Shown: positions 1-6,711, numbered from the stretch's first letter. The stretch is 8,783 nt of DNA from Candidatus Methanoplasma sp. (GCA_031256615.1 JAIRQG010000119.1:1-8783), one strand, 5' to 3'. The notes: a model not told the origin generated them from the letters alone. Numbers and translations are program-made.

Positions 1-1394
1 GTCTCAGATATTATCTGACCTACCGTGTCGGCATCCCAGTTGGCATCATTCATCTTTTCCACCAGCTTCTGGAAGAACGCTTTGTCGCCCATTGTAAGAT
101 TTATTCCCTGCGGGATGGCGGGATATACGAAGAATTTCACTTGATCGGGAGCAAATCCATTGAGCCAGAATTTTGCACAATCTACTCTTTTCCTGAGCCT
201 TTTGATGTCCTCTTCGGTCGCTTCGCTGACGTCGACGGTCCTGCTCAGTATCTCAAGCACACTTTCAAATGAGTCTGTCATCTGCACAACGTTGACAAGG
301 TGTCTGTACGGAACCTGCAGAGGCAGTTCCTTGGGGATGCGGTTGTGTTGCGCTATCTCATATGCGCGGACCGAGTTCTCTTCTATTTCGGTGTACTCGC
401 CGGAGAAGAACATCCTTTCCATCCTGTCATATTCATCGGCCATGTCAAGGACCCCCATTCCGGGATCGTAATCAATTGCTTTGCTGGGATTCACCCTCAG
501 GAAAAGATAGTTTACAAGTTCGGGAGGGGTCATATTGATCGCGTCCTCCCCTGTAATGGATGATCCGGTGGACTTATGCATCTGACCTACGCCTTTCAGC
601 TGAACGAACTCGTAGGGGATCGGGTACGGCGCTTTACAGCCGTATATCTCCTCGGCGATCTTCTTGCCTGTGTCATATGATCCTCCTGCCGCGGCGTGGT
701 CCTTGCCGTAAGGTTCGGCCGAAGTTCCGAAGATCATCCATTTTGCCGGCCACTCCAGCCTCCATGTGAGCTTTCCGTCCCATTTTGTAATGTCAGCCGT
801 GCCGTGATATCCGCACGTGCACTTGTATTCCACCGTAGGGTAGGAATATGTCTCGAATAGCGGGTTAGTGAATCTTCCGCATGATTTGCACAATGGGTTG
901 TACGGAGTGTAGTCTTCTTTTTCTTCTCTACCGGACACCTCATGGAGTATCTTGATGATCTCCTTCCTTCTTTTGAAACAGATGTCTATGGCCTCGGCGA
1001 AAACTCCTTTCTCATACAGTTCATGCGTCCACATCACTTCACAGTTCACATTCAGAGTTTTGACCGCATCCAAGAAAGGCTGTGCAAAGTGGTGTGCAAA
1101 ATTGTCATGATTACCGCACGGGCAGGGTATCATCGAAAGGGGTTTTTTCAAATGTTCATCATATGATTTGGGCAGGAAATCAGAGCGTTTTCTCAGAGAA
1201 TCGGCTGAATCTATCATGTAGATCATTCGTACATCTTTGCCCAACCCTTCTATCGCGCTCCTCACCGATTCTCCGGTTATGGCTTCCCTCAGGCTCCCTA
1301 CATGGATTATGCCTGAAGGGCTGATGCCTGTTGCGATCAATGGCTTCTCACAGGTATCGGCGATCTCTTTTGCTATCACATCTGCCCAATGCAT
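1..1394 (-). CDS. lysS: Class I lysyl-tRNA synthetase (3' end outside window)
   Basis: This enzyme charges tRNA-Lys with lysine in the cytoplasm, using ATP. The first 464 codons are visible; the C-terminus runs off the left edge. The protein opens MHWADVIAKEIAD, typical of class I LysRS. A HIGH-type motif (PSGIIHVGS, residues 26-34) marks the Rossmann fold. The KMSKS-type loop reads GQMHKSTG (270-277), a variant of the usual KMS(K/S)S. Paired cysteines at 91/93, 169/172 and 192/194 suggest zinc binding, as known in this family. The helical C-terminal region begins at about residue 300. The ATG at 1394 is supported by the conserved N-terminus and by a TATA-like box 25 nt upstream, which implies a leaderless mRNA. 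The gene is divergent from secG. Family assignment is confident; the altered loop is seen directly and its effect is unknown. Confidence 0.95.
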   Translation of the reverse strand, partial: MHWADVIAKEIADTCEKPLIATGISPSGIIHVGSLREAITGESVRSAIEGLGKDVRMIYMIDSADSLRKRSDFLPKSYDEHLKKPLSMIPCPCGNHDNFAHHFAQPFLDAVKTLNVNCEVMWTHELYEKGVFAEAIDICFKRRKEIIKILHEVSGREEKEDYTPYNPLCKSCGRFTNPLFETYSYPTVEYKCTCGYHGTADITKWDGKLTWRLEWPAKWMIFGTSAEPYGKDHAAAGGSYDTGKKIAEEIYGCKAPYPIPYEFVQLKGVGQMHKSTGSSITGEDAINMTPPELVNYLFLRVNPSKAIDYDPGMGVLDMADEYDRMERMFFSGEYTEIEENSVRAYEIAQHNRIPKELPLQVPYRHLVNVVQMTDSFESVLEILSRTVDVSEATEEDIKRLRKRVDCAKFWLNGFAPDQVKFFVYPAIPQGINLTMGDKAFFQKLVEKMNDANWDADTVGQIISE

Positions 1395-1418
1395 TATACC
1401 ACGGCTTGTAACATACCA

Positions 1419-1426
1419 AATATAAA
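1419..1426 (-). promoter_or_regulatory. TATA box of lysS
   Basis: The minus strand reads TTTATATT, about -32 to -25 relative to the lysS ATG at 1394. Archaeal TATA boxes lie about 25 nt before the transcription start, so transcription should begin at or next to the ATG. No Shine-Dalgarno sequence is present. The position is seen; the leaderless start is inferred. Confidence 0.65.
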
Positions 1427-1679
1427 AGAGATTTTCGGTCGTCTGACCCGTTGCATATTCACACTTACGGAAAAAACATTACTTTCTGCATATTCAGAAG
1501 CCATTTGCGGAGCATCTTGCCCCAGCTTGGCGCAGTCTTTCGATACAATTGCCGCGCGATCGGTTCTGTGGCGAGCTGAATCACGTCAATCTTCACGGCT
1601 TCGGCGAAGAATGTCTTCTCAGCATCTGAGGTTGCGGGGTTTCTTTGTGCGGCAAAGTTCCTTCCCAGCACGTTAGTTA

Positions 1680-1686
1680 TTTATAT
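1680..1686 (+). promoter_or_regulatory. TATA box of secG
   Basis: TTTATAT lies 28-22 nt before the secG ATG at 1708. The spacing places the expected transcription start at or within a few bases of the ATG, so the mRNA is probably leaderless. No ribosome-binding site is seen between the box and the start. Confidence 0.65.
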
Positions 1687-1707
1687 CTATTCTTAATTCC
1701 TTTATCG

Positions 1708-1872
1708 ATGGCAAAGAAGAACGAAGGCGGTTTTGCATCATCTGCCGGTCTCATGAGATACTTCGATACCGAAGATGACAGAGGACTTAAGATCAACCCC
1801 AGGTTTGTGATCGGCTTCGCCATAGCTTTCACGGCGCTGATATTGGTCTTGCCCATATTTTTCCCGGTTTGA
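1708..1872 (+). CDS. secG: Preprotein translocase subunit SecG / Sec61-beta
   Basis: This 54-residue protein is the small, non-essential beta subunit of the archaeal SecYEG/Sec61 channel. It sits in the cytoplasmic membrane beside SecY and SecE. The archaeal family pattern is clear: a lysine-rich start (MAKKNEGG), the conserved cytoplasmic motif SSAGLMRYFDTEDDRGLKINP (residues 11-31), then one C-terminal transmembrane helix (about 33-53). The length is normal for the family. The ATG at 1708 is supported by the family N-terminus and by the TATA box about 25 nt upstream. The gene stands alone: it is divergent from lysS and convergent with the antiporter gene, with 41 nt between the stop codons. 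Confidence 0.93.
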   Translation: MAKKNEGGFASSAGLMRYFDTEDDRGLKINPRFVIGFAIAFTALILVLPIFFPV

Positions 1873-1913
1873 ACAGCTCTGATGTTCGCCACGCAGATGC
1901 ACGTTAGGTTCAC

Positions 1914-3173
1914 TTAAGCGATCTTGCAGTGCGGATATTTCTTTGCGAACGCCCACGCAAAGATCGGAGGCGCTATGATGGTTGTAGTGACAGCCATTAT
2001 TATCACCGCTCCGTAGAGCTCCGAGGACATTGCGCCGGTGGCAAGACCGATCGCCGCAACGATTATTCCGACCTCGCCCCTCGGCACCATGCCGAATCCG
2101 ATGATGTTCCTGGATTCTTTTGAAAGACTCTTATCTCCCAGCCTTGCTCCTATGCTGCATCCGAAATATTTCGTCGCTATCGCTACCAGTATCACGACCA
2201 CCGCCAGCGATGCCGCGGATACACTGGCAAGACTGCCTAGATCCACCTTCATACCCACATTCAGGAAAAAGAAGGATATGAAGAGCGTGGTGATGGGTTC
2301 TATCCTTTCTCCGAGATTCCATTCATGTGCATACTCCGCAAGCAGCATTCCGCCCAGGAATGCGCCGATTATCGCCGCCAGCCCTATCATATCGGCTAGC
2401 CATGAGAATCCGAGACAGACCACTATCGCAAGAATTAAAGCGTTGACGCCTAGACCTGACCCTTTGTTCTTTGCAGGCCTGCTTTCCTTTCTTTTTCTGA
2501 AATATTCGTATATCTTCGGAACGACCCACAGCGCAGCCGCGATGGATACTGCTACGAAAACAATGGCCTCGGTGGCGATCAGAGCTATGTTCGATACGGA
2601 CATCTCCCCGTACGATGTCATACCCACAACAATAGCAAGGATCACCATCCCTTCCACATCATCGATGACGGCCGCACCGATGATTATCTTTGCCTCCTTT
2701 GTGTCCAGGACCTTCATGTCTTTGATCACGCGTGCGGTAATGCCCACGCTTGTCGCAACCAATGCCGCGCCGAGGAACAAAGCATGGTGGATGTTCCCGT
2801 CATACGCTATCATCAGCACGAAGCCTGCTGCGAGAGGGACCAATACTCCTATGGTCGCAACTGTCATTGCCGCTTTTCCGACCGACAGCAATTCTCTGGC
2901 CTTTGTTTCCAGCCCTATCGAGAAGAGTAGGAACACCACTCCCAATTCGGCGAATAGTGTCAAAATATCATAATTTTGGCTCGGATCGTTTCCCATATCG
3001 ATACCCAGCATACCTAAGAATGACCAATCGCCTATGACCAGATTCGCGATAATGACTCCTACGATTATCTCCCCGATCAGTCCGGGGATCCCGAAGTGGG
3101 TAAAGATCTTGGAACCTATTGCTGCCAGAACAAACAGCACCACCAACATCAGGAGTATGGAGCCAAAATCCAT
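1914..3173 (-). CDS. CPA2-family cation/proton (Na+/H+) antiporter
   Basis: This 419-residue polytopic membrane protein probably exchanges Na+ or K+ for protons across the cytoplasmic membrane. It shows the CPA2 (NapA/Kef-like) layout of about 12-13 helices. GIPGLIGEIIVGV (28-40) is the usual early-helix signature. ATSVGIT (140-146) matches the unwound fourth helix. AAVIDDVEGM (167-176) carries the paired ion-binding aspartates D171 and D172. FLNVGMKVDL (303-312) and GMVPRGEVGIIVA (361-373) are further family motifs. The protein ends just after the last helix, with no RCK/TrkA-N domain, so it lacks the built-in nucleotide regulation of KefB/KefC. A short charged loop (225-238, RKRKESRPAKNKGS) separates the two halves. 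The DD pair predicts electrogenic exchange by analogy with NapA; the ion is not determined here. The ATG at 3173 fits a TATA-dependent leaderless start. Confidence 0.9.
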   Translation of the reverse strand: MDFGSILLMLVVLFVLAAIGSKIFTHFGIPGLIGEIIVGVIIANLVIGDWSFLGMLGIDMGNDPSQNYDILTLFAELGVVFLLFSIGLETKARELLSVGKAAMTVATIGVLVPLAAGFVLMIAYDGNIHHALFLGAALVATSVGITARVIKDMKVLDTKEAKIIIGAAVIDDVEGMVILAIVVGMTSYGEMSVSNIALIATEAIVFVAVSIAAALWVVPKIYEYFRKRKESRPAKNKGSGLGVNALILAIVVCLGFSWLADMIGLAAIIGAFLGGMLLAEYAHEWNLGERIEPITTLFISFFFLNVGMKVDLGSLASVSAASLAVVVILVAIATKYFGCSIGARLGDKSLSKESRNIIGFGMVPRGEVGIIVAAIGLATGAMSSELYGAVIIMAVTTTIIAPPIFAWAFAKKYPHCKIA

Positions 3174-3195
3174 GGGGCGGAGATACAGTTCAACA

Positions 3196-3203
3196 TTTAT
3201 AAC
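3196..3203 (-). promoter_or_regulatory. TATA box of the antiporter gene
   Basis: The minus strand reads GTTATAAA, 30-23 nt before the antiporter ATG at 3173. The expected transcription start coincides with the start codon. The CCGCCCC just before the ATG is not a ribosome-binding site, which agrees with a leaderless mRNA. Confidence 0.6.
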
Positions 3204-3297
3204 GATAGTTTCCAGCTCTATGGATGTGCGCGGTTTGTTTCCGGCAGCGTCTGAGCGGAAGCAAAATAAATCAGATTAAAGAGTTTGTGAAATAGGT

Positions 3298-5292
3298 TTA
3301 ATCGACTCTGAATATGCCGTACGGATCCGGTTTGGCAGAAGATTTCCTTCCTCCCGATACAGAGGGTGCCGCGCATGGTGCACTATCTGCTTTGATCGGC
3401 GCTTTCATAGGCCTGAATATGCAGTCATATACCTCAAGCCCGTCATCGGGAATGATCCTCTCCCAACCCTGAGAAAGATCGCGGATAAGACCGTCGCTCA
3501 TGCGCAGACTGGGAATTGTTATCTTCATTATGTCTGCGACCTCGTCGAATATCTCCACCTGTGCCGGTACATCGGAGACCGTTTCCGAACATTTCTCCGC
3601 AACCGTTTCGCACACCGTCTCTGCCGTCGGTCCTGTCTCTTCCGGAGCGGGTATGCTCAGGATGTCCGTAGACTGAAGAAGCATGACCTCAGCGGTCGGA
3701 GCGGCTTCGGATGTTACAGCAATCTCGGTCTCCATAGACATCACGCCTACGAAAGAAGGAGGTCCGCTCTCTTCTTTATCATCTGCTTTCGCGAAATCGA
3801 TCGGTTTGTGGGCATCCACATACAGTCCTGCGGGGACCTCTGTGATCAACGCCTCCTCAACGGGTGCCTCTTGCACTTCGTATATCGGCTCCTCTGCCTT
3901 CACTTCGACAGGAACCTCCTCCAACACGAGTTCAGGTTCTTCTATCTTGGCTTCGACCGGAATCTCCTGGGTATCGCATTCAGGTTCCTCTATCTTCACT
4001 TCAGCGTGAGCCTCTTCCAATTCAAACTCCGGTTCTTCTATCTTCACTTCGACAGGAACCTCCTGGGTATCGCATTCAGGTTCCTCTATCTTCACTTCGA
4101 CTGGGATCTCCTGGATCTCATATTCGGGTTCTTCCGTCTTCACTTCGACTGGGATCTCCTGCAGCTCAAGCTCCGGTTCTTCCGTCTTCACTTCGACTGT
4201 AATGTCCTGGATATCACATTCGGGTTCTTCCGCCTTCGCTTCGACTGGGATCTCCTGCAGCTCAAGCTCCGGTTCTTCCGTCTTCACTTCGACTGTAATG
4301 TCCTGGATATCGTGTTCGGGTTCCTCTGTTTTCGCTTCGGCTATAATGTCCTGGATATCACATTCAGACTCTTCTGCTGTTGTTTTGATTGTAATGTCTT
4401 GGATATTGTATTCAGGTTCCTCTGTTTTCATTTCAGCGAGAACATCCTGGATCTCACCATGATCTTCTTTTTCTGCTTCAAGAGGGGACTCCTGAATCTC
4501 GTATTCGGGTTCCTCTCTATATCCCGCGAAAGACACTTTCGGCTCCTCGATCTTAATTATTGCCGGGATATCCTGCAACTCATATTCGGGTTCCTCTCTG
4601 TATCCCGCGAATGACATCGCCGGTTCCTTTGCGACCGCCCCTGCAGAAGAAGTTACCACCGCTTCTTTTACAACGGCCTTGAATGATTCTTCTACCACGG
4701 GTTCGTAAACTTCCTGGTAGTTCGGTTTGAAGAGCGCCGGGGCATCTTTGATCTCAGCCTCGAAGGAATCGTTCTTCTTGATTATTACTTCATTGAAGTC
4801 TATCTCCTCGAGCTTATCCCTTCTGCATGCGTTGGAGAATATATCTGCCGGCTGAGTGTATATTACCGGTTCCGGCTCCGCTTCGGACCTTATCGGTACA
4901 TCGACATGCCCTGCGCGTTTACCGGCACTGACGAAACTGCCTCCGGCCATTCTCACCATCTTCGGTTCCTCATCGTCGAAGAATGCCGATTCCGGCTGAA
5001 TCGTGACGTAGACATCTTGTTTCTCGGGCGAGTTATAAACAACATACCCTTCCCGATTTAGCTGTCTCACTGCAGGAGATATTATCACTTCCTGCGGTTT
5101 GACAGTTCTCCCCGGAGTTACCACTGTGTTGTTCGACACGGTAAATGCGGGGTGTCGTTGCTTGACGTCCATCTGCTTTACTTCTGCCTGTTTAGCGCTC
5201 TTGCTCTGCTCGCTGCTTAGCATGCGCTTGAAAAAGCCTTTTTGAAGGCTACCGTTCTTATTGCTTGAGTTATCACTCATGCTGCATCCCAT
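3298..5292 (-). CDS. Large acidic 16-residue-repeat protein, function unknown
   Basis: I do not recognise this 664-residue protein. It has no signal peptide and no transmembrane helix, so it is probably cytoplasmic. Residues 1-45 are polar and lysine-rich. Residues 46-224 are mixed and partly ordered-looking (for example SPAVRQLNREGYVVYNSPE, 72-90). A SFAGYREEPEYE unit occurs twice (227-238 and 254-265). Residues 286-477 are exactly twelve 16-residue units of the type VEVKTEEPELELQEIP. Residues 478-575 are acidic linker. Residues 580-632 look folded and may be a small domain (SLRMSDGLIRDLSQGWERI, 595-613). The tail is basic and low-complexity. The ATG at 5292 lies about 25 nt from a TATA box; an in-frame ATG at 5280 (MSDNSS) is an alternative. 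The gene is 47 nt downstream of the NikR-like gene but has its own promoter. The reading frame is secure; the role is unknown. Confidence 0.8.
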   Translation of the reverse strand: MGCSMSDNSSNKNGSLQKGFFKRMLSSEQSKSAKQAEVKQMDVKQRHPAFTVSNNTVVTPGRTVKPQEVIISPAVRQLNREGYVVYNSPEKQDVYVTIQPESAFFDDEEPKMVRMAGGSFVSAGKRAGHVDVPIRSEAEPEPVIYTQPADIFSNACRRDKLEEIDFNEVIIKKNDSFEAEIKDAPALFKPNYQEVYEPVVEESFKAVVKEAVVTSSAGAVAKEPAMSFAGYREEPEYELQDIPAIIKIEEPKVSFAGYREEPEYEIQESPLEAEKEDHGEIQDVLAEMKTEEPEYNIQDITIKTTAEESECDIQDIIAEAKTEEPEHDIQDITVEVKTEEPELELQEIPVEAKAEEPECDIQDITVEVKTEEPELELQEIPVEVKTEEPEYEIQEIPVEVKIEEPECDTQEVPVEVKIEEPEFELEEAHAEVKIEEPECDTQEIPVEAKIEEPELVLEEVPVEVKAEEPIYEVQEAPVEEALITEVPAGLYVDAHKPIDFAKADDKEESGPPSFVGVMSMETEIAVTSEAAPTAEVMLLQSTDILSIPAPEETGPTAETVCETVAEKCSETVSDVPAQVEIFDEVADIMKITIPSLRMSDGLIRDLSQGWERIIPDDGLEVYDCIFRPMKAPIKADSAPCAAPSVSGGRKSSAKPDPYGIFRVD
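3862..4437 (-). repeat. In-frame tandem repeat, 12 units of 48 bp
   Basis: Exactly 576 bp encode twelve consecutive 16-residue units (residues 286-477 of the acidic protein). Consensus is (V/A)E(V/A)K(T/I)EEPE, two variable residues, (I/L), Q(E/D)I(P/T). Two further degenerate copies extend the region toward about 4620. Longer exact matches occur at a 96-bp offset: 4145-4215 equals 4241-4311 over 71 bp, and a second set starts at 3965 and 4061. The tract therefore grew at least partly by duplication of two-unit blocks. Confidence 0.92.
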
Positions 5293-5316
5293 CCGGTAAA
5301 GTATAAGATGTGCCTC

Positions 5317-5325
5317 ATATTAAAA
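5317..5325 (-). promoter_or_regulatory. TATA box of the repeat-protein gene
   Basis: The minus strand reads TTTTAATAT, 33-25 nt before the ATG at 5292. The expected transcription start is about 5293, so the transcript would be leaderless from the first ATG. This favours the ATG at 5292 over the one at 5280 and suggests the gene can be transcribed apart from its upstream neighbour. Confidence 0.6.
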
Positions 5326-5339
5326 GTTATAGTCGCACC

Positions 5340-5723
5340 TTAACTCTTTACGAAGGTGACGTAGTCAGCTTTCCCAATTGAATGTATCTCTTTGAGCATT
5401 GAGGATATCTTTCCGGCTTCGCCGGAGACAACCATGACCTCCAAGCATTTGTGATCTTTCAGATGAGAATGGAGCTGCGTCTTTATCTCGTTCTCATGTT
5501 TTGCCTGTATCAGATTCATCCATGGGTCGCTGTGGTCCTTTTTAACTATTATCAGCACACCCTCGACAGTGCCTTCCATGCCTTCGATCACCTGGGCTTC
5601 CGCCTTTGCCGCGTTTATCGCCCTTCTCACCGCCTCGCTCCTTCCTTTCAGGCCGAATCTTCTTTGTATGTCTTCGAGCGCTTCGGCGCTCTCCTCGCTC
5701 AGAGAAATGCTCACTATCACCAT
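5340..5723 (-). CDS. NikR-like ribbon-helix-helix metal-responsive regulator
   Basis: This 127-residue protein matches NikR in length and layout. An N-terminal ribbon-helix-helix DNA-binding domain (1-45) has strand VSISL (4-8) and helix RSEAVRRAI (28-36). An ACT-like tetramerisation and metal-sensing domain follows (52-127). In the known family this dimer-of-dimers binds Ni2+ and represses nickel uptake. Of the E. coli ligands (His76, His87, His89, Cys95), the last three are seen as H85, H87 and C93 in LHSHLKDHKCLEV. The segment between DH (63-64) and HSH (85-87) is about four residues shorter than in E. coli NikR by my by-eye alignment. The first ligand aligns with A74, though H76 lies close. 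Metal specificity may therefore differ. The ATG at 5723 has a Shine-Dalgarno AAGGTG seven nt upstream. Divergent from the ZIP transporter, a probable target. Confidence 0.85.
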   Translation of the reverse strand: MVIVSISLSEESAEALEDIQRRFGLKGRSEAVRRAINAAKAEAQVIEGMEGTVEGVLIIVKKDHSDPWMNLIQAKHENEIKTQLHSHLKDHKCLEVMVVSGEAGKISSMLKEIHSIGKADYVTFVKS

Positions 5724-5730
5724 ATGCCGG

Positions 5731-5736
5731 CACCTT
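5731..5736 (-). promoter_or_regulatory. Ribosome-binding site of the NikR-like gene
   Basis: The minus strand reads AAGGTG, seven nt before the ATG at 5723, matching the archaeal Shine-Dalgarno sequence. This fixes the start codon and shows the mRNA carries a leader, unlike most genes here. No good TATA box lies 25 nt from the ATG. The nearest AT-rich candidate is inside the palindrome at 5762-5778. Confidence 0.6.
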
Positions 5737-5761
5737 GTTAATATTCAGAAGATAAGCTGGG

Positions 5762-5778
5762 TAAAGTTAATAACTTTA
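5762..5778. promoter_or_regulatory. Perfect palindrome, candidate operator between regulator and ZIP gene
   Basis: TAAAGTTAATAACTTTA is a perfect inverted repeat with a single central base. Its centre, 5770, is exactly midway between the divergent start codons at 5723 and 5817. It ends 8 nt before the ZIP TATA box and covers the only plausible TATA region for the leadered regulator gene. A symmetric ribbon-helix-helix protein would suit such a site, so autoregulation and control of the transporter are inferred. AT-rich sequence makes chance palindromes more likely. Confidence 0.5.
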
Positions 5779-5786
5779 TCATAATA

Positions 5787-5794
5787 TTTTAATA
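5787..5794 (+). promoter_or_regulatory. TATA box of the ZIP transporter gene
   Basis: TTTTAATA lies 30-23 nt before the ATG at 5817. The predicted transcription start coincides with the ATG and no Shine-Dalgarno sequence is present, so the mRNA is probably leaderless. Confidence 0.65.
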
Positions 5795-5816
5795 AAGTCT
5801 GGTCATCTTTCACTCA

Positions 5817-6596
5817 ATGGACATTACGCTCTCATTCCTGATCTGCACTGCGGCATTGCTCATAATTTCCGTTGTCGGTGCTTATTTCCCGATGGCCGTC
5901 CGGGCCACTGATAACCAAATGCACCTGATGATCGCTTTCAGCGCGGGAGTGTTCGTGGGGACACTGTTCCTCATACTCCTGCCGGAGGCCTTCCATGAGA
6001 GTCTGTCAGGCGGATACAATGAGATGGACGTCATGTATCTGGTGCTTGCAGGTTTCCTAGTGATGTTCGTGGTGGATTTCCTTCTTAAACATTACAGGAA
6101 ATCGGAATGTGACTGCGAAGAATGCCAAGATTACCACTCGCATGAGGTAACATCCCTTTCCGCGTTCATCGGCCTGTCCATACACGGATGCCTGGACGGG
6201 CTGGCGCTTGCCGCAGCTTTCCTGATCGGGGAGACCGTGGGTTTCATGATCCTGGTCGCTCTGTGCATCCACAAAGGAGTGGAAGTGTTCTCGCTCTCAT
6301 CCACTTTCTTACTGGCAGGCAACAGAAAGAGATCCCGCATCTACATGACGGCATTCTGCCTTATCACTCCGGTCACGGCATTGATCTCATATTTCATCAT
6401 CGGAGGGGTCGAGAGCAACATTACGGGCCTGGCGTTCGCACTCTCAGCGGGTGTGTTCATGTTCGTCACGATGCTGCACATGATACCGGAGGCCTTCCAC
6501 AGGAAGAACATTAACATAAGATCGCTGGCGTTCCTGTTGCTAGGTTTGTTCATCGTGGTATGCGTAGTGATCCTCACTGGACAGCACGTGCATTGA
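5817..6596 (+). CDS. ZIP-family divalent metal transporter
   Basis: This 259-residue protein with about eight helices probably moves a divalent metal (zinc, iron, manganese or nickel) into the cytoplasm. Helix 4 carries HGCLDGLALAAAF (123-135) and helix 5 carries HKGVEVFSLSS (152-162), the two ZIP metal-site motifs. The primary-site residues H123, D127, H152 and E156 are present. The second-site positions, usually N and D/E, are G124 and K153. HKG at this position recalls the eukaryotic ZIP1-3 subfamily, which suggests a single-metal site. The cytoplasmic loop between helices 3 and 4 is Cys/His-rich (SECDCEECQDYHSHE, 96-110), and the C-terminus ends QHVH; both may bind or sense metal. LLPEAFHES (54-62) and MIPEAFHRK (222-230) are similar half-repeat motifs. 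The gene is divergent from the NikR-like gene. The substrate cannot be read from the sequence. Confidence 0.9.
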   Translation: MDITLSFLICTAALLIISVVGAYFPMAVRATDNQMHLMIAFSAGVFVGTLFLILLPEAFHESLSGGYNEMDVMYLVLAGFLVMFVVDFLLKHYRKSECDCEECQDYHSHEVTSLSAFIGLSIHGCLDGLALAAAFLIGETVGFMILVALCIHKGVEVFSLSSTFLLAGNRKRSRIYMTAFCLITPVTALISYFIIGGVESNITGLAFALSAGVFMFVTMLHMIPEAFHRKNINIRSLAFLLLGLFIVVCVVILTGQHVH

Positions 6597-6646
6597 GATT
6601 TGTCTGCCGGCGGACGGAGGATAGCGATCTGCAGCGGGATTCTGCG

Positions 6647-6653
6647 TTTTTTT
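6647..6653 (+). terminator. T-tract terminator after the ZIP gene
   Basis: Seven consecutive T residues lie 51 nt after the ZIP stop codon. Archaeal RNA polymerase terminates at U-tracts without needing a strong hairpin, so this is a likely end point. The rest of the gap up to 6711 holds no gene that I can support. Confidence 0.45.
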
Positions 6654-6711
6654 GAGTGCATTTCTGCTTATTTGCCTGTTAATTTTGATGTAAAAAGCGA
6701 TCTTTGCATGG

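Larger units (their letters stand above)
1395..1707. other. Intergenic gap between lysS and secG, no convincing gene
   Basis: This 313-nt gap contains the two divergent promoters at its ends. Between them, the minus strand has a GTG-initiated 68-codon frame (1465-1671) containing AEKTFFAEAVKIDV and LATEPIARQLYRKT, followed in another frame by a protein-like stretch (AAIVSKDCAKLGQDAPQ, then ASEYAES). The two stretches could be a frameshifted or decayed small gene. I recognise no family in either, and there is no TATA box or Shine-Dalgarno sequence at a useful distance from the GTG. No tRNA, box C/D or other RNA fold was recognised. A pseudogene remnant is possible but not supported well enough to call. 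Confidence 0.4.

Noticed and set aside
2038..2973. Long plus-strand frame of 311 codons opposite the antiporter
   Set aside because: It is antisense to a well-conserved transporter, and its sequence is the low-complexity mirror of transmembrane codons. It has no promoter or ribosome-binding site.
3862..4437. CRISPR array
   Set aside because: The 48-bp units are contiguous and diverged with no unique spacers between them, and they encode an uninterrupted protein frame.
3808..4614. Plus-strand frames (268 and 112 codons) with periodic protein repeats
   Set aside because: They are the complement of the 48-bp coding repeat. The period is a multiple of three, so all frames stay open.
5724..5816. 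Classical E. coli-type NikR operator (GTATGA and TCATAC half-sites)
   Set aside because: Neither half-site occurs in the divergent intergenic region; only the 17-bp AT-rich palindrome was found.
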